A DNA stretch of 41,825 nt from an uncultured Lewinella sp. GTDB taxonomy: Bacteria > Bacteroidota > Bacteroidia > Chitinophagales > Saprospiraceae. Positions 16,128 to 24,845 of the stretch are shown piece after piece. The stretch lies in contig CAJXPD010000062.1 in assembly GCA_913057785.1 (NCBI GenBank), positions 1 through 41,825 of the forward strand. The letters are read 5' to 3'. A program made the translations under genes and the position numbers. Numbering within the stretch: position 1 is the first letter of the stretch; each line of letters opens with the position of its first letter. The notes under the pieces were generated by a model. The model saw nothing but the letters and a program-made list of their open reading frames with translations. It was not told the origin of the DNA and searched no databases.

Positions 16128-17918
16128 ATGAAGAATATTAGGAATTTTTGTGTGATTGCCCATATCGACCACGGGAAGAGTACGCTTTCAGATCGACTGT
16201 TGGAATATACCAATACGATCTCCGAAAGAGAGATGCAGGCACAGGCTTTGGACGATATGGATATCGAGAGAGAACGCGGTATTACGATCAAAAGTCATGC
16301 TATCCAAATGTATTACAAGCATACGGATGGCGAAACCTATACCTTTAATTTAATCGACACTCCAGGCCACGTTGACTTCTCTTATGAGGTCTCTCGTTCT
16401 ATTGCTGCCTGCGAAGGTGCACTACTGCTGGTCGATGCCTCTCAAGGTATTCAAGCCCAAACCATCTCGAATCTATATTTGGCGATAGAACACGACCTGG
16501 AAATTATTCCTATCCTCAATAAAGTGGATATGGAAAGCGCGATGATCGACGAAGTTTCGGAGCAAATCATGGACTTGGCCATGTGTGAGCTTGAGGATAT
16601 TATTCATGCCAGTGGAAAAACGGGGCAAGGTGTAACAGACATTCTAGCTGCTGTGGTAGATCGCATTCCCGCACCTAAGGGCGATGTGAAAGCACCTTTA
16701 CAAGCACTGATTTTTGACTCCGTCTTTAATCCGTTCCGAGGAGTGATTGCCTACTTCAGGATCTTGAATGGCACGGTTCGCAAAGGCGACCTGGTGCGAT
16801 TTGTAAATACAGGTAAAGAATACAATGCCGATGAGATTGGGATTCTACAGCTTAATCAGGTTCCAAAGAAGGAGTTGAGTGCGGGGAATGTAGGTTATAT
16901 CATTACCGGCATTAAGAATTCCAAAGAGATTAAGGTGGGGGATACCATCACGCATTCCAAGAATCCCTGTGAGGAAGCGATCAAGGGTTTTGAGGATGTA
17001 AAGCCGATGGTATTCGCAGGGATTTTCCCGATTGATAATGACGACTTCGAGGATCTGAGGGATAGTTTGGAAAAACTACAGCTTAATGATGCTTCTTTGG
17101 TGTTCGAACCCGAGACATCAGCGGCTCTTGGTTTTGGATTTCGATGTGGATTCTTAGGCATGTTACACTTAGAAATCATTCAGGAACGACTGGATCGTGA
17201 GTTTGGGCAAAATGTAATCACTACCATACCCAACGTATCCTACTTTGCCTATACCAAAAAAGAGGAAAAACTCGATATACGCACCCCATCTGAATTACCT
17301 GACCCTACGCTTTTAGCTCGCGTAGAGGAACCCTTTATCGTAGCACAAGTCATCACCAAACCCGAATATATCGGGTCCATCATGACTTTGGCTATGGAGA
17401 AACGGGGAATGATGACCAAACAGGATTATCTTACACAAGATCGGGTGGAGTTGACCTTTGATCTACCACTAGCAGAGATCGTATTTGACTTTTATGACCG
17501 CTTGAAATCTATTTCTCGTGGGTATGCCTCTTTCGATTACCAGCCTACTGATTACAAACCTTCGGACTTAGTGAAGTTGGATATCAAATTGAACGGTGAA
17601 TCCGTGGATGCCCTTTCAGCGCTGGTACACCGCGAAAAAGCCGCAGCATTTGGCCGTAAGATTTGTAAACGCTTGAAAGAATTATTGCCGAGACAACAGT
17701 TCATGATCGCGATCCAAGCTGCCATCGGTGCTAAAATCATTGCTAGAGAAACCATCTCCGCCCTACGTAAGGATGTAACTGCCAAATGTTATGGCGGTGA
17801 TATCACGCGTAAGCGTAAGCTCCTCGAAAAGCAGAAAAAGGGTAAGAAGAAGATGCGTCAAATTGGTAATGTAGAAGTGCCTCAGAAAGCATTCCTTGAG
17901 GTACTCAAATTGGATTAA
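16128..17918 (+). CDS. lepA: Elongation factor 4 (LepA), back-translocating ribosomal GTPase
   Basis: 596 residues, full family length. The start is the ATG at 16128; a TTG at 16119 overlaps the promoter element and is unlikely. GTPase motifs: G1 AHIDHGKS (11-18), G3 DTPGH (77-81), G4 NKVD (131-134), then EF-G-like domains II, III and V and the LepA-specific C-terminal domain with the conserved [19 protein letters not shown] segment near the end. LepA acts on stalled or mis-translocated ribosomes and in 30S assembly. Stands alone with its own promoter and strong terminator. Confidence 0.98.
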   Translation: MKNIRNFCVIAHIDHGKSTLSDRLLEYTNTISEREMQAQALDDMDIERERGITIKSHAIQMYYKHTDGETYTFNLIDTPGHVDFSYEVSRSIAACEGALLLVDASQGIQAQTISNLYLAIEHDLEIIPILNKVDMESAMIDEVSEQIMDLAMCELEDIIHASGKTGQGVTDILAAVVDRIPAPKGDVKAPLQALIFDSVFNPFRGVIAYFRILNGTVRKGDLVRFVNTGKEYNADEIGILQLNQVPKKELSAGNVGYIITGIKNSKEIKVGDTITHSKNPCEEAIKGFEDVKPMVFAGIFPIDNDDFEDLRDSLEKLQLNDASLVFEPETSAALGFGFRCGFLGMLHLEIIQERLDREFGQNVITTIPNVSYFAYTKKEEKLDIRTPSELPDPTLLARVEEPFIVAQVITKPEYIGSIMTLAMEKRGMMTKQDYLTQDRVELTFDLPLAEIVFDFYDRLKSISRGYASFDYQPTDYKPSDLVKLDIKLNGESVDALSALVHREKAAAFGRKICKRLKELLPRQQFMIAIQAAIGAKIIARETISALRKDVTAKCYGGDITRKRKLLEKQKKGKKKMRQIGNVEVPQKAFLEVLKLD

Positions 17919-17959
17919 GCATTAGAGAAGCGCGAAAGCCTTCCTAAACCTAAATATAT

Positions 17960-18005
17960 AGAAAGAGGGCTGTACATCATGTGATGCGCAGCCCTCTTTC
18001 TTTTT
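17960..18005 (+). terminator. Rho-independent terminator of lepA
   Basis: Stem GAAAGAGGGCTG / CAGCCCTCTTTC (17961-17972 with 17989-18000, plus A17960-T18001), 16-nt loop, followed by TTTTTC. About 42 nt past the lepA stop. Confidence 0.93.
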
Positions 18006-18121
18006 CATGTGCTAATTCGCGCCCAGGATTCGAGGAGCTTACCTAGCTCTCCTGCATTAGTCAGAACAATTACTGCTAATCATCAATTAATTGACCACTC
18101 AATACTCTCTTATCGCGCTGA

Positions 18122-18613
18122 CTATTCGCCCTCTGTCTTCGGCTCTCCAACAAAGAGAGAAGCCTCATGCTTGACAGGAAAATTCACAGAATTAGCGATA
18201 AAGCATAATTGATTGGCTCTCGCATGTAAGCTATGGGCTAATTCTTCCTTGTCCTGTTCCAGGATTTGAATAGCAGGGCGGAGTGTGACTTCAGTGAAGC
18301 GTCCACCACCGTCGGCTGTCTCCTGCATTTGACCTTCCGCTTGATCCCAATAACTAACCACCGTAATATCTGCCTCCGAGCAAAGGTGTAAATACCAAAG
18401 CATATGGCAAGCAGATAGAGAAGCTACCAATTGCTCCTCAGGATTGTAGCGGGTAGGATCTCCTCGAAAGGAAGGATCAGAAGAAGCGGGGATGATGGGT
18501 TTCCCTTGAGCCTCTATGATATGGTCTCGGGAATAGGCACGATATCCCTTCGTACCCTTTCCCAAGTTTCCGGTCCAGGTGATCTTTACCTGGTAAGCAT
18601 GCACTTTTGACAT
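18122..18613 (-). CDS. OsmC-family thiol peroxidase-like protein
   Basis: 163 residues from the ATG at 18613 (MSKVHAYQVKITWTG). ATG 18655 and GTG 18664 are also in frame, but a TACATTTG promoter element lies at 18631-18638, downstream of them, and the family usually begins at this point. The OsmC/Ohr fold has two redox cysteines; here they are in LSACHMLWYLHLCSEA and in NQLCFIANSVNFPVKHEA. Known role: reduction of organic hydroperoxides in the cytoplasm. Convergent with lepA; single gene. Confidence 0.88.
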   Translation of the reverse strand: MSKVHAYQVKITWTGNLGKGTKGYRAYSRDHIIEAQGKPIIPASSDPSFRGDPTRYNPEEQLVASLSACHMLWYLHLCSEADITVVSYWDQAEGQMQETADGGGRFTEVTLRPAIQILEQDKEELAHSLHARANQLCFIANSVNFPVKHEASLFVGEPKTEGE

Positions 18614-18630
18614 AGATCGGGCTTTTGGCA

Positions 18631-18638
18631 CAAATGTA
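18631..18638 (-). promoter_or_regulatory. -7 element TACATTTG of the OsmC gene
   Basis: Exact TAnnTTTG on the minus strand, 17 nt before the ATG at 18613. It decides the start: the upstream in-frame ATG (18655) and GTG (18664) lie on the far side of the promoter element. Confidence 0.65.
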
Positions 18639-19421
18639 AAATTACTCTGTGACATTATGTGCACAAAAAGGCCCTAGCAATACATAGTGCACGTATTGTT
18701 GAGAATGTACATAAATGAGACCATGCCTAGTATGAGACAAAGGCAGACTGATCCATTTTGCTACAATAAACTTGTAGAAATGGGTTCAGGAATAAATAAT
18801 AATAGGTTTAAAGTGCTGCACACCGTCAAAATCATATTGGATGTACTGGATGACTTGAATGGGTGTTGCTATTGCAATTGTACAAGGTGAGCTGACGGAC
18901 GCCCTCCCATAGTATGTGGATTATAACTGTCTTAGTGGGTGTTAGTGTCCTGGTAAATTGAGGCTGGGATTCAGAAAAGAAGAAGTAGGAGATAAGTTTT
19001 GTTAGTGTGATTGTGTTAGAAGTATTTACTTCTACCACGTGGTGCGGTGTAATCTGCCATAAGAATTAGCCCTCCACCGACAACAAAGGCTCCCATAGTA
19101 ATGTAAAGGATCAACATAACCTGCTGTGCTTTTGTGAAAAAAAAAGATGATAGAAGAATATCTTATGTTCATGAGGGCATTGCTAAATTGAAAAAAATTA
19201 TCAGAGATTCAAAAAAATATTTCCCTTTTCTTAGATTTTTTTCAACTCAACAATAATTAATATACTCAACTTATTGAAAGCTAGAGTAGTCAATAACTGA
19301 GACCAGATTAGTAGATATTATTGTTGCAATATATATATCATTAACACGAATGTGCTCTCCTTTATTATGTCAAGCTCGTATTTTTTTCCAATCTATTACT
19401 TTCTTTTTCTTCTTTACCCCT
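18639..19421. other. Largely gene-free AT-rich region
   Basis: About 780 bases between the OsmC promoter and the anti-sigma gene. The only likely gene is the small membrane protein at 19016-19117. Two other short open frames (18687-18890 plus, 18832-19038 minus) look like chance. The part 19173-19421 is very A/T-rich, with no repeat or motif recognised. Confidence 0.5.
19016..19117 (-). CDS. Putative small single-helix membrane protein
   Basis: 33 residues from the ATG at 19117 to the TAA at 19016. Most of it is one hydrophobic helix (MLILYITMGAFVVGGGLILM) followed by a basic tail ending GRSKYF. The in-frame codons just upstream read FTKAQQV, which resembles the usual start of small Bacteroidota membrane proteins. 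They are cut off from the nearest upstream ATG (19172) by a run of nine A (19137-19145): eight would put that ATG in frame, giving about 51 residues. So the true start, or a frameshift in the homopolymer, is uncertain. No function can be given. Confidence 0.45.
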   Translation of the reverse strand: MLILYITMGAFVVGGGLILMADYTAPRGRSKYF

Positions 19422-20195
19422 TTAGATGGGCTTGCTGGCCAACAAATCTTGCACGTGCGGGTGTGGACTACCTCCTAAAGGTTCCAGGGTGATATTTAAA
19501 CTTTCTGCATTATTCAGGTAAGCAATTGGCTGCAAGGTATCGCTTTCGCCTTGTCGCAATAGTCCCAAGTTTATCATCTCCCCTTCTACATCCGCCCAGA
19601 TTTGGAACTGTTTTTTCGGATTTGGAGATGCTGGTAGCGTTGACATATCAAGGAAGGCTAATTTTTGCTCTGGATTCCAGTAAACCACCACTGCAACCGT
19701 TGAACCTTCAGTGACACCGGGCAGGGTAATCTTTTGTGTAGCGGAATGCTGTAAAAAGGCTTGGAAGCGTCTAGATTCTTCTTCACAATCGTACTGGGTT
19801 TGCGCTAACTCGGAACGAGTACTCCGTAAATCGTGTCCTAAGCCATTATTCCTGATCAAGGCAAACACCAAGGCGATGGTAGCTGCTACTGGCCACAAGT
19901 AGGAAACCCAACTTCTTTGGGCAGAGACAGGACTGACCTGAGGCTCCACTTGTAGTAGTTTCTCCGTACCATTGGCCTCTATATCACGCATGATTTTTGA
20001 CCGGAGTCCAGATGGAGGTTTGATACCTTGTGCTAAGCTATATTGTTCTAAAGCTTCATGCATAGCATCCACTTCCTTCTGCAAATCAGGGTATTTGCGA
20101 AGCCATTTCTCTACCTCTACAGACTCTTCTTGATCCGTCAAGCCAAGAACATATTGTTCCAACAAGCCAGATGCTAAAAATTGTTGTTTATCCAT
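19422..20195 (-). CDS. RskA-type anti-sigma factor
   Basis: 257 residues. The N-terminal helical anti-sigma part (LEQYVLGLTDQEESVEVEKWLRKYPDLQKEVDAM, a ZAS-like layout without visible zinc ligands), one transmembrane helix (about 95-113; YLWPVAATIALVFALI), a short coiled segment, and a C-terminal RskA domain (about 150-255; VVVYWNPEQKLAFLDMSTLP, KQFQIWADVEGEMINLGLL, SLNITLEPLGGSPHP). It binds the ECF sigma factor encoded 39 nt upstream and keeps it at the membrane until a periplasmic signal leads to its release. The RskA domain end matches family length, so the gene is intact. Confidence 0.9.
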   Translation of the reverse strand: MDKQQFLASGLLEQYVLGLTDQEESVEVEKWLRKYPDLQKEVDAMHEALEQYSLAQGIKPPSGLRSKIMRDIEANGTEKLLQVEPQVSPVSAQRSWVSYLWPVAATIALVFALIRNNGLGHDLRSTRSELAQTQYDCEEESRRFQAFLQHSATQKITLPGVTEGSTVAVVVYWNPEQKLAFLDMSTLPASPNPKKQFQIWADVEGEMINLGLLRQGESDTLQPIAYLNNAESLNITLEPLGGSPHPHVQDLLASKPI

Positions 20196-20234
20196 ATACT
20201 ACACTTGCATGCTGCGTTTTCCTTTGTCGGCAAC

Positions 20235-20825
20235 TTAGCTCATGGAAAGAGCTAATAATAGCGTCCAAAAGAAAATCCAGATCGTTACATTGCTTTCAAT
20301 AAAAAGTTTTCGAAGCTCGCGGAGTCCGATTTTTACTCGAGACTTCACGGTGCCTAGGGGTATATCTAAGTGTTTAACCACTTCTTGTTGCGTGTATCCT
20401 TTGAAATATACCAGATCTATGATGCGCCGGTATTTTTCTTCGAGTCCTTCCACTGCAGATTGTAAACCAATATGCTCCGGCTTTTGCTCCACGCGCCACT
20501 CCGCATGATCATATACGGAGAAATCCACCTCTTGGATCTTTTGGCGTCTTCTAAAGGCTGCCGATTTCCTGGTATCTAAAGCCGTTCGCCTGGTAATATT
20601 AAGTAACCAGGTAAACAAGGTTCCCTTTTTTTCATCAAAGGAAGCTGCATTCTTCCAAATCTTCACGAAGGCATCTTGTAGCACATCCTCAGCCAGTACC
20701 TCAGACTCCACGATTTTTACTGCAATGCCAAACAGGGCGGCACTATATTTATCATAGATGATTGATATGGCTCGCTTATCTTCCTGTTTTAGCAATTGAA
20801 TGATGTCGGTGGTACTGTATTCCAT
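20235..20825 (-). CDS. ECF sigma factor, SigK-like, partner of RskA
   Basis: 196 residues from the ATG at 20825 (MEYSTTDIIQLLKQEDKRA); a TTG at 20873 would add 16 unlikely residues. Region 2: ALFGIAVKIVESEVLAEDVLQDAFVKIWKNA, then GTLFTWLLNITRRTALD; region 4: GLEEKYRRIIDLVYFKGYTQQEVVKHL, PLGTVKSRVKIGLREL. An extra hydrophobic tail (VTIWIFFWTLLLALSMS) at the C-terminus is unusual for a sigma factor and could be a membrane tether. Operon with the anti-sigma gene; divergent from a secreted fasciclin protein, a likely target. Confidence 0.92.
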   Translation of the reverse strand: MEYSTTDIIQLLKQEDKRAISIIYDKYSAALFGIAVKIVESEVLAEDVLQDAFVKIWKNAASFDEKKGTLFTWLLNITRRTALDTRKSAAFRRRQKIQEVDFSVYDHAEWRVEQKPEHIGLQSAVEGLEEKYRRIIDLVYFKGYTQQEVVKHLDIPLGTVKSRVKIGLRELRKLFIESNVTIWIFFWTLLLALSMS

Positions 20826-21156
20826 TGATATAGATAGCTTCCGAAGATAGGTTTGATGAAACTGCCCAGTCAAGTTTTAGCCTTTCGTAATGATTCAAAC
20901 CCTATTCTACGTCTGAATTTTACGACCGCCTGATATCCCTAGGATCAGATTCGGAAAACTAACAAGCTTAATTCATAAAAGTTCAGCAGACCCATTCTTA
21001 ACAAGCAGAATCCTTCTTCTTTTAGTACTTGGAAATTTTTTTTCAAAAAAAACGGTTGCAAAAGATCCAAACGCAAACTTAGCTCGTAGGTATGTCGATT
21101 TTCATTCAAAACCGGACCTAAATGTGCTATGAAAATGGTCCACAAAATGTGCTTAC
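20826..21156. other. Divergent promoter region sigma / fasciclin
   Basis: 331 bases between the divergent starts of the sigma factor and the fasciclin gene. No TAnnTTTG element is found for either, which fits ECF-type promoters. An imperfect palindrome centred on CCTAGG (CTGAT-N9-ATCAG, 20930-20948) and CGTA-containing stretches on both strands (near 20915 on minus, near 21090 on plus) are candidate control sites, but none is a firm match. Confidence 0.4.
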
Positions 21157-21729
21157 ATGAAAAAGTTAATGTTTGTTTTGGCAAGTTTAGCGCTTAGCGT
21201 TTTTTCTGTTCAAGGTGTTTATGCTCAATGTGGTTCCTCCAATAAGGCAAAGGCTGTTCAAACCAGCTACACCAACGGAGGAGAGAAGGATGTAGTAGAT
21301 ATTGCTATTGGATCTACAGATCACACTACTCTAGTGGCTGCAGTACAGGCAGCAGGATTGGTGGAAACACTTAAAAGTGATGGCCCATTCACCATCTTCG
21401 CCCCTACCAACGCCGCTTTTGACAAACTACCTGACGGAACGGTTGCTACATTATTGAAGCCTGAAAACAAAGGACAATTGACAAGTATTCTTACTTACCA
21501 CGTAGTAAATGGAAAATTGGACTCTGGAGCAGTTGTAGACGCGATCAAAAAAGGAAACGGAAAAGTTGAAGTGACCACAATTCAAGGAGGAACCTTGACT
21601 GCTATGATGAAAGACGGTGCAGTTTGGTTGAAAGACGAGAATGGCGGAATGGCCAAGATCATTGCTGTTGATTTGGAAGGTACTAACGGTACAATCCACG
21701 TAATCGATGGTGTTGTTTTACCAAAATAA
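21157..21729 (+). CDS. Secreted fasciclin (FAS1) domain protein
   Basis: 190 residues with a signal peptide (MKKLMFVLASLALSVFSVQG, cleavage likely at YAQ-C). One FAS1 domain (about 45-188) with both conserved segments: H1 (FTIFAPTNAAFDKLP) and H2 (LTYHVVNGKLDS), and an ending GTIHVIDGVVLPK. FAS1 domains mediate adhesion in the envelope or matrix. The gene is divergent from a sigma/RskA pair, the same partnership known from mycobacterial SigK/RskA, whose regulon includes the FAS1 proteins MPT70 and MPT83. Followed by a strong terminator. Confidence 0.93.
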   Translation: MKKLMFVLASLALSVFSVQGVYAQCGSSNKAKAVQTSYTNGGEKDVVDIAIGSTDHTTLVAAVQAAGLVETLKSDGPFTIFAPTNAAFDKLPDGTVATLLKPENKGQLTSILTYHVVNGKLDSGAVVDAIKKGNGKVEVTTIQGGTLTAMMKDGAVWLKDENGGMAKIIAVDLEGTNGTIHVIDGVVLPK

Positions 21730-21779
21730 TCTGTATTAACTGCAGTGGGTTAATAGAGAATTGTCTTGCAAATACAGGG

Positions 21780-21820
21780 AGGTCCCGAGCTACGATTACA
21801 AAGCTCGGGACCTTTTCTTT
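21780..21820 (+). terminator. Rho-independent terminator of the fasciclin gene
   Basis: Stem GGTCCCGAGCT / AGCTCGGGACC (21781-21791 with 21802-21812, plus A-T), 10-nt loop, followed by TTTTCTTT. Confidence 0.93.
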
Positions 21821-21868
21821 GCTTAACGATTCTAGTCCGGGAATTTTCTGGAGCAGAAGTTCTCATAG

Positions 21869-22855
21869 CTAAATCATCTGCAAGACTACATTTCCCACCT
21901 TTCTGCCGGTATCCACATAGGTATGCGCTGCTACTCCTTTTTCTAGCGGATATACCTTATCCATGATCAATCGGAGTTTTCCTTCTGCTGAGAGTGTCAA
22001 GATATCTTTGAGCATTTCCCTAAGTACAGGTACTGGGCGCAAACCCGTAGCAGAAAATCTTGCTTTCTTTGTACCGAACCAATTAGACCAAAGCATTTGT
22101 AGTAATAGCTTAATGCTGAGTACCGGAGACATATATACGCCTTCCTTCTTCAGGGCGGGCTTGCATTCAGAAAAAGACCGCTTACCTACCGCATCATAGA
22201 TCAGATGATATTCTGCTGCTGATTGGGTAAAATCTTCTGTTCGATAATCTATTACATGATCCGCTCCGAGGGATTTCAAGAGTGCATGATTCTTTTCACT
22301 AGAAACACCAGTGACTTCCGCACCAAAATGCTTAGCCAATTGCACGGCAGCGGTTCCTAAGCTTCCTGAAGCACCATTAATCAGAACCTGTTGTCCAGGC
22401 TTGATCTTGGCGATCTCTCGGAGGAAATTAAAGGAGGTCAAGGGTCCATCACAAAGAATGGCAGCTTCCTCGAAAGATAATTCACTAGGCTTTTTCATGA
22501 TCATTCCTTCTGCTTCCATGCGCAAGTATTCCGCATGTGCTCCGAAATTTAACCCTGACTCACCGAATACCTCATCACCGACTTGGAATCGCTGCACTGC
22601 AGTTCCCACTGCCTCAATCCTCCCAGCAAATCCTGTCCCGGGGACTGCTTGTTTAGGCTTGAGGAGACCAGTCATTAGGCGGCCAAAATAAGGCGTCCCT
22701 TTCACCAAAAAACCATCTGCCGCCGTAACGGAACTGGCATATACCTTTACGAGAATGTCGTTGTCTCCCACTACAGGCACTTCGATTTCTTGCACCTGTA
22801 ATACTTCTGGAGATCCGTATTGTGTTCTAACTAGGGCTTTCATTTTTGCACTCAT
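21869..22855 (-). CDS. MDR-superfamily NAD(P)H-dependent oxidoreductase (quinone-reductase-like)
   Basis: 328 residues from the ATG at 22855; a second ATG four codons on (MKALVRTQYG) is equally plausible. GroES-like N-terminal part (to about 125) with GTGFAGRIEAVG and FQVGDEVFG; Rossmann part with NGASGSLGTAAVQLAKHFGA (about 150-170) for NAD(P) binding. Structural-zinc cysteines are absent, so a zinc-free quinone-reductase/enoyl-reductase type is likely. Substrate unknown. Same strand as the TolB-AraC regulator upstream but with its own promoter element. Confidence 0.85.
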   Translation of the reverse strand: MSAKMKALVRTQYGSPEVLQVQEIEVPVVGDNDILVKVYASSVTAADGFLVKGTPYFGRLMTGLLKPKQAVPGTGFAGRIEAVGTAVQRFQVGDEVFGESGLNFGAHAEYLRMEAEGMIMKKPSELSFEEAAILCDGPLTSFNFLREIAKIKPGQQVLINGASGSLGTAAVQLAKHFGAEVTGVSSEKNHALLKSLGADHVIDYRTEDFTQSAAEYHLIYDAVGKRSFSECKPALKKEGVYMSPVLSIKLLLQMLWSNWFGTKKARFSATGLRPVPVLREMLKDILTLSAEGKLRLIMDKVYPLEKGVAAHTYVDTGRKVGNVVLQMI

Positions 22856-22888
22856 TTTGAGGATTAATCATTAATTAATTTCTTACCT

Positions 22889-22896
22889 CAAAGGTA
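22889..22896 (-). promoter_or_regulatory. -7 element TACCTTTG of the MDR gene
   Basis: Exact TAnnTTTG on the minus strand, 33 nt before the ATG at 22855. Confidence 0.6.
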
Positions 22897-22939
22897 GGAG
22901 CGAATTCAGCCTAGATCGTTCTGGTTTTGAAATCCGAAC

Positions 22940-24739
22940 TTATTCTTGAATAATTTTTTTCCAATAGGCACTCGGTGTCATACCCATGGACTTTTTGAAG
23001 AATGTATTAAACACCGTTTTAGAATTAAAGCCGCTATCGAAGGCAAGGGCTAGGATGGTGAGATGTCGCAAAGAGCGATCATTTGCTTTTTCCTTGAAAG
23101 TCTCCAAACGATAGGAGTTGACGTATTCCGAAAAGTTCTTGTCAAATCCTTCATTGAGCAGTTGCGAAAGTTGGTTGGGAGGCATGTTCACCCCTTCCGC
23201 TAGAGATCGGAGTGTAAGGGCAGGATCAAGGAAGGGTTCTTCTCTTTTCATTAATCCCTCTAATTGCTCCCTGTAATCGTCCAAAAGGGCAGGATCAAGC
23301 AAAGACTTCTTATATTTTCTTTTCTGAAAATCGAAGGTAGGCTTATCACCTAGGATTTGCCGCATCATGTCCTGAAAACGGGGCTCCTTATGTAGGGGTT
23401 TCAACATCGGCTCCACATAGAAGTAGATGATCAAGGGCAAATGCAATGCTACAGCCTTCTCCAGCCAGTCTAGGGCTTCCTTCGGCTTTCCCAAAGCCGT
23501 ATAACAATGAATAAGATGATAAATCGCTCTTTCTTTCAAGGGGGAATCCATCCCCTCTTCAATCTGTTGCAGATACTGCTCCGCCTCCTTCGTTCTACCT
23601 AAAGCAGCGAGAGACATGGTCAAACCTGATTCCCGATTCAAGTCTCCATCCAAGTAGGCAGGGAGTTGCTCAAAATATTCTAATGCCGCTTGGGCCTTCT
23701 CCATCAATAGCAATGCCTGCCCCTTATAAAGCACTGACACCTTGGCATCTGGTTTCAACTCCCATACTTTCTCAAAATGTACGATGGCTTCCTGATGCTT
23801 TCCCTGACAGTATAGGATGAAGCCCTTTAAATGATAATTGATGGAAGAAAATGGATCCATTTGCAGCGCCTGATCAATATAGTGTAAGGCGGCCTCGTAA
23901 TTCCCTTCCGCTACAATAATAGAAGTAAAAGTCTGATAGATATCCACCATGGGACGAATCTCCATCGCACGCCGCAAATGTTGATAAGAGGTAGGTATAT
24001 CCCAACTTAAGAGAAAGCTCTCAAAGGCCATGTGCAGTTGACATTCTGCCAAATTGGGATCCAAGGCGATGGCCTTGTCCAGAAACCCCTTACCTTTGAT
24101 AAAGCTCTCTTCGGCAGGCATTAAGCCCATCGAGCCCAATAAGGCATACCCTAGATGCATACCTAGGTACACCAAAGGTGAAGCGACTTCTTGCTGCATG
24201 ACCTCCTCCAGTATGCCTAGGCCTTTTTCTATGTCAGCGGTACTCATTTTAAGCAAGTGGTATCTTGCTCTTAGATATTGCTGGTACTGTTCTACGGAAA
24301 GATTGGGTTGATCCACCAGCTGGTCCTCGAGATCGAAATGTCCCAAGTGCTCCCGTAGTCGATCTGCAATCAGCAGACTAATCTCGTCTTGTACCGCAAA
24401 GATATCGTCCAGATCTCGATCAAAATTTTCTGACCAAAAGGGATAATCCTCTTCTACATCAATCAGCTGTGCACTGATCCTCATCTTTTTGGTAGACAAG
24501 CGGATGCTTCCTTCAAGGATGGCAGATACGCCTAATTGCTCACCAATCTGTTTTAGTGGTGTTTCTTTGCCCTTGAAAAAAAAGGAGGAAGTTCGGGAAG
24601 TGACTCGAATCTCTTTAACCTTGGAAAGTGCATTAATGATCTCTTCCGTCATCCCATCAGTGAAATACTCGTGCTCATCATCATTGCTGCGATTGACAAA
24701 GGGAAGAACGGCAATAGACTTGGTCAATTGTCTCTGCAT
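22940..24739 (-). CDS. TolB-like/TPR/AraC fusion transcriptional regulator
   Basis: 599 residues, cytoplasmic, no membrane segment. Residues about 5-135 form the TolB-N/FlgO-like domain (KSIAVLPFVNRSNDDEHEYFTDG, TSRTSSFFFKG, FDRDLDDIFAVQDEIS), usual in adenylate-cyclase-like regulators. About 150-450 are TPR-type helical repeats (AALHYIDQALQMDPFSSINY, QEAIVHFEKVWELKPDA). The C-terminal about 100 residues are an AraC-type double HTH (LTILALAFDSGFNSKTVFNTFFKKSMGMTPSAYWKK). Known family role: transcription control with a TPR sensor of unknown ligand. It lies 106 nt downstream of a TPR histidine kinase on the same strand, so the two may act together. Confidence 0.88.
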   Translation of the reverse strand: MQRQLTKSIAVLPFVNRSNDDEHEYFTDGMTEEIINALSKVKEIRVTSRTSSFFFKGKETPLKQIGEQLGVSAILEGSIRLSTKKMRISAQLIDVEEDYPFWSENFDRDLDDIFAVQDEISLLIADRLREHLGHFDLEDQLVDQPNLSVEQYQQYLRARYHLLKMSTADIEKGLGILEEVMQQEVASPLVYLGMHLGYALLGSMGLMPAEESFIKGKGFLDKAIALDPNLAECQLHMAFESFLLSWDIPTSYQHLRRAMEIRPMVDIYQTFTSIIVAEGNYEAALHYIDQALQMDPFSSINYHLKGFILYCQGKHQEAIVHFEKVWELKPDAKVSVLYKGQALLLMEKAQAALEYFEQLPAYLDGDLNRESGLTMSLAALGRTKEAEQYLQQIEEGMDSPLKERAIYHLIHCYTALGKPKEALDWLEKAVALHLPLIIYFYVEPMLKPLHKEPRFQDMMRQILGDKPTFDFQKRKYKKSLLDPALLDDYREQLEGLMKREEPFLDPALTLRSLAEGVNMPPNQLSQLLNEGFDKNFSEYVNSYRLETFKEKANDRSLRHLTILALAFDSGFNSKTVFNTFFKKSMGMTPSAYWKKIIQE

Positions 24740-24783
24740 GAATAGACTAAGAGGGCTTGAGGTTAGGATAAGATAATCCTGCC

Positions 24784-24791
24784 CAAAACTA
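24784..24791 (-). promoter_or_regulatory. -7 element TAGTTTTG of the TolB-AraC gene
   Basis: Exact TAnnTTTG on the minus strand, 44 nt before the ATG at 24739 and after the histidine-kinase stop, so the regulator can be transcribed on its own. Confidence 0.5.
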
Positions 24792-24845
24792 GAAAAAAAT
24801 TAGCTGATGCAGTAGGGTATAGATACGGAACAGAAAGACTTTTAT

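Noticed and set aside
18687-18890. 67-codon plus-strand frame ending in a Cys-rich tail
   Set aside because: No promoter element, no leader or GG site, and no coding-like codon pattern; too weak to list.
18832-19038. 68-codon minus-strand frame
   Set aside because: Overlaps the more convincing small membrane protein in another frame and shows no signature.
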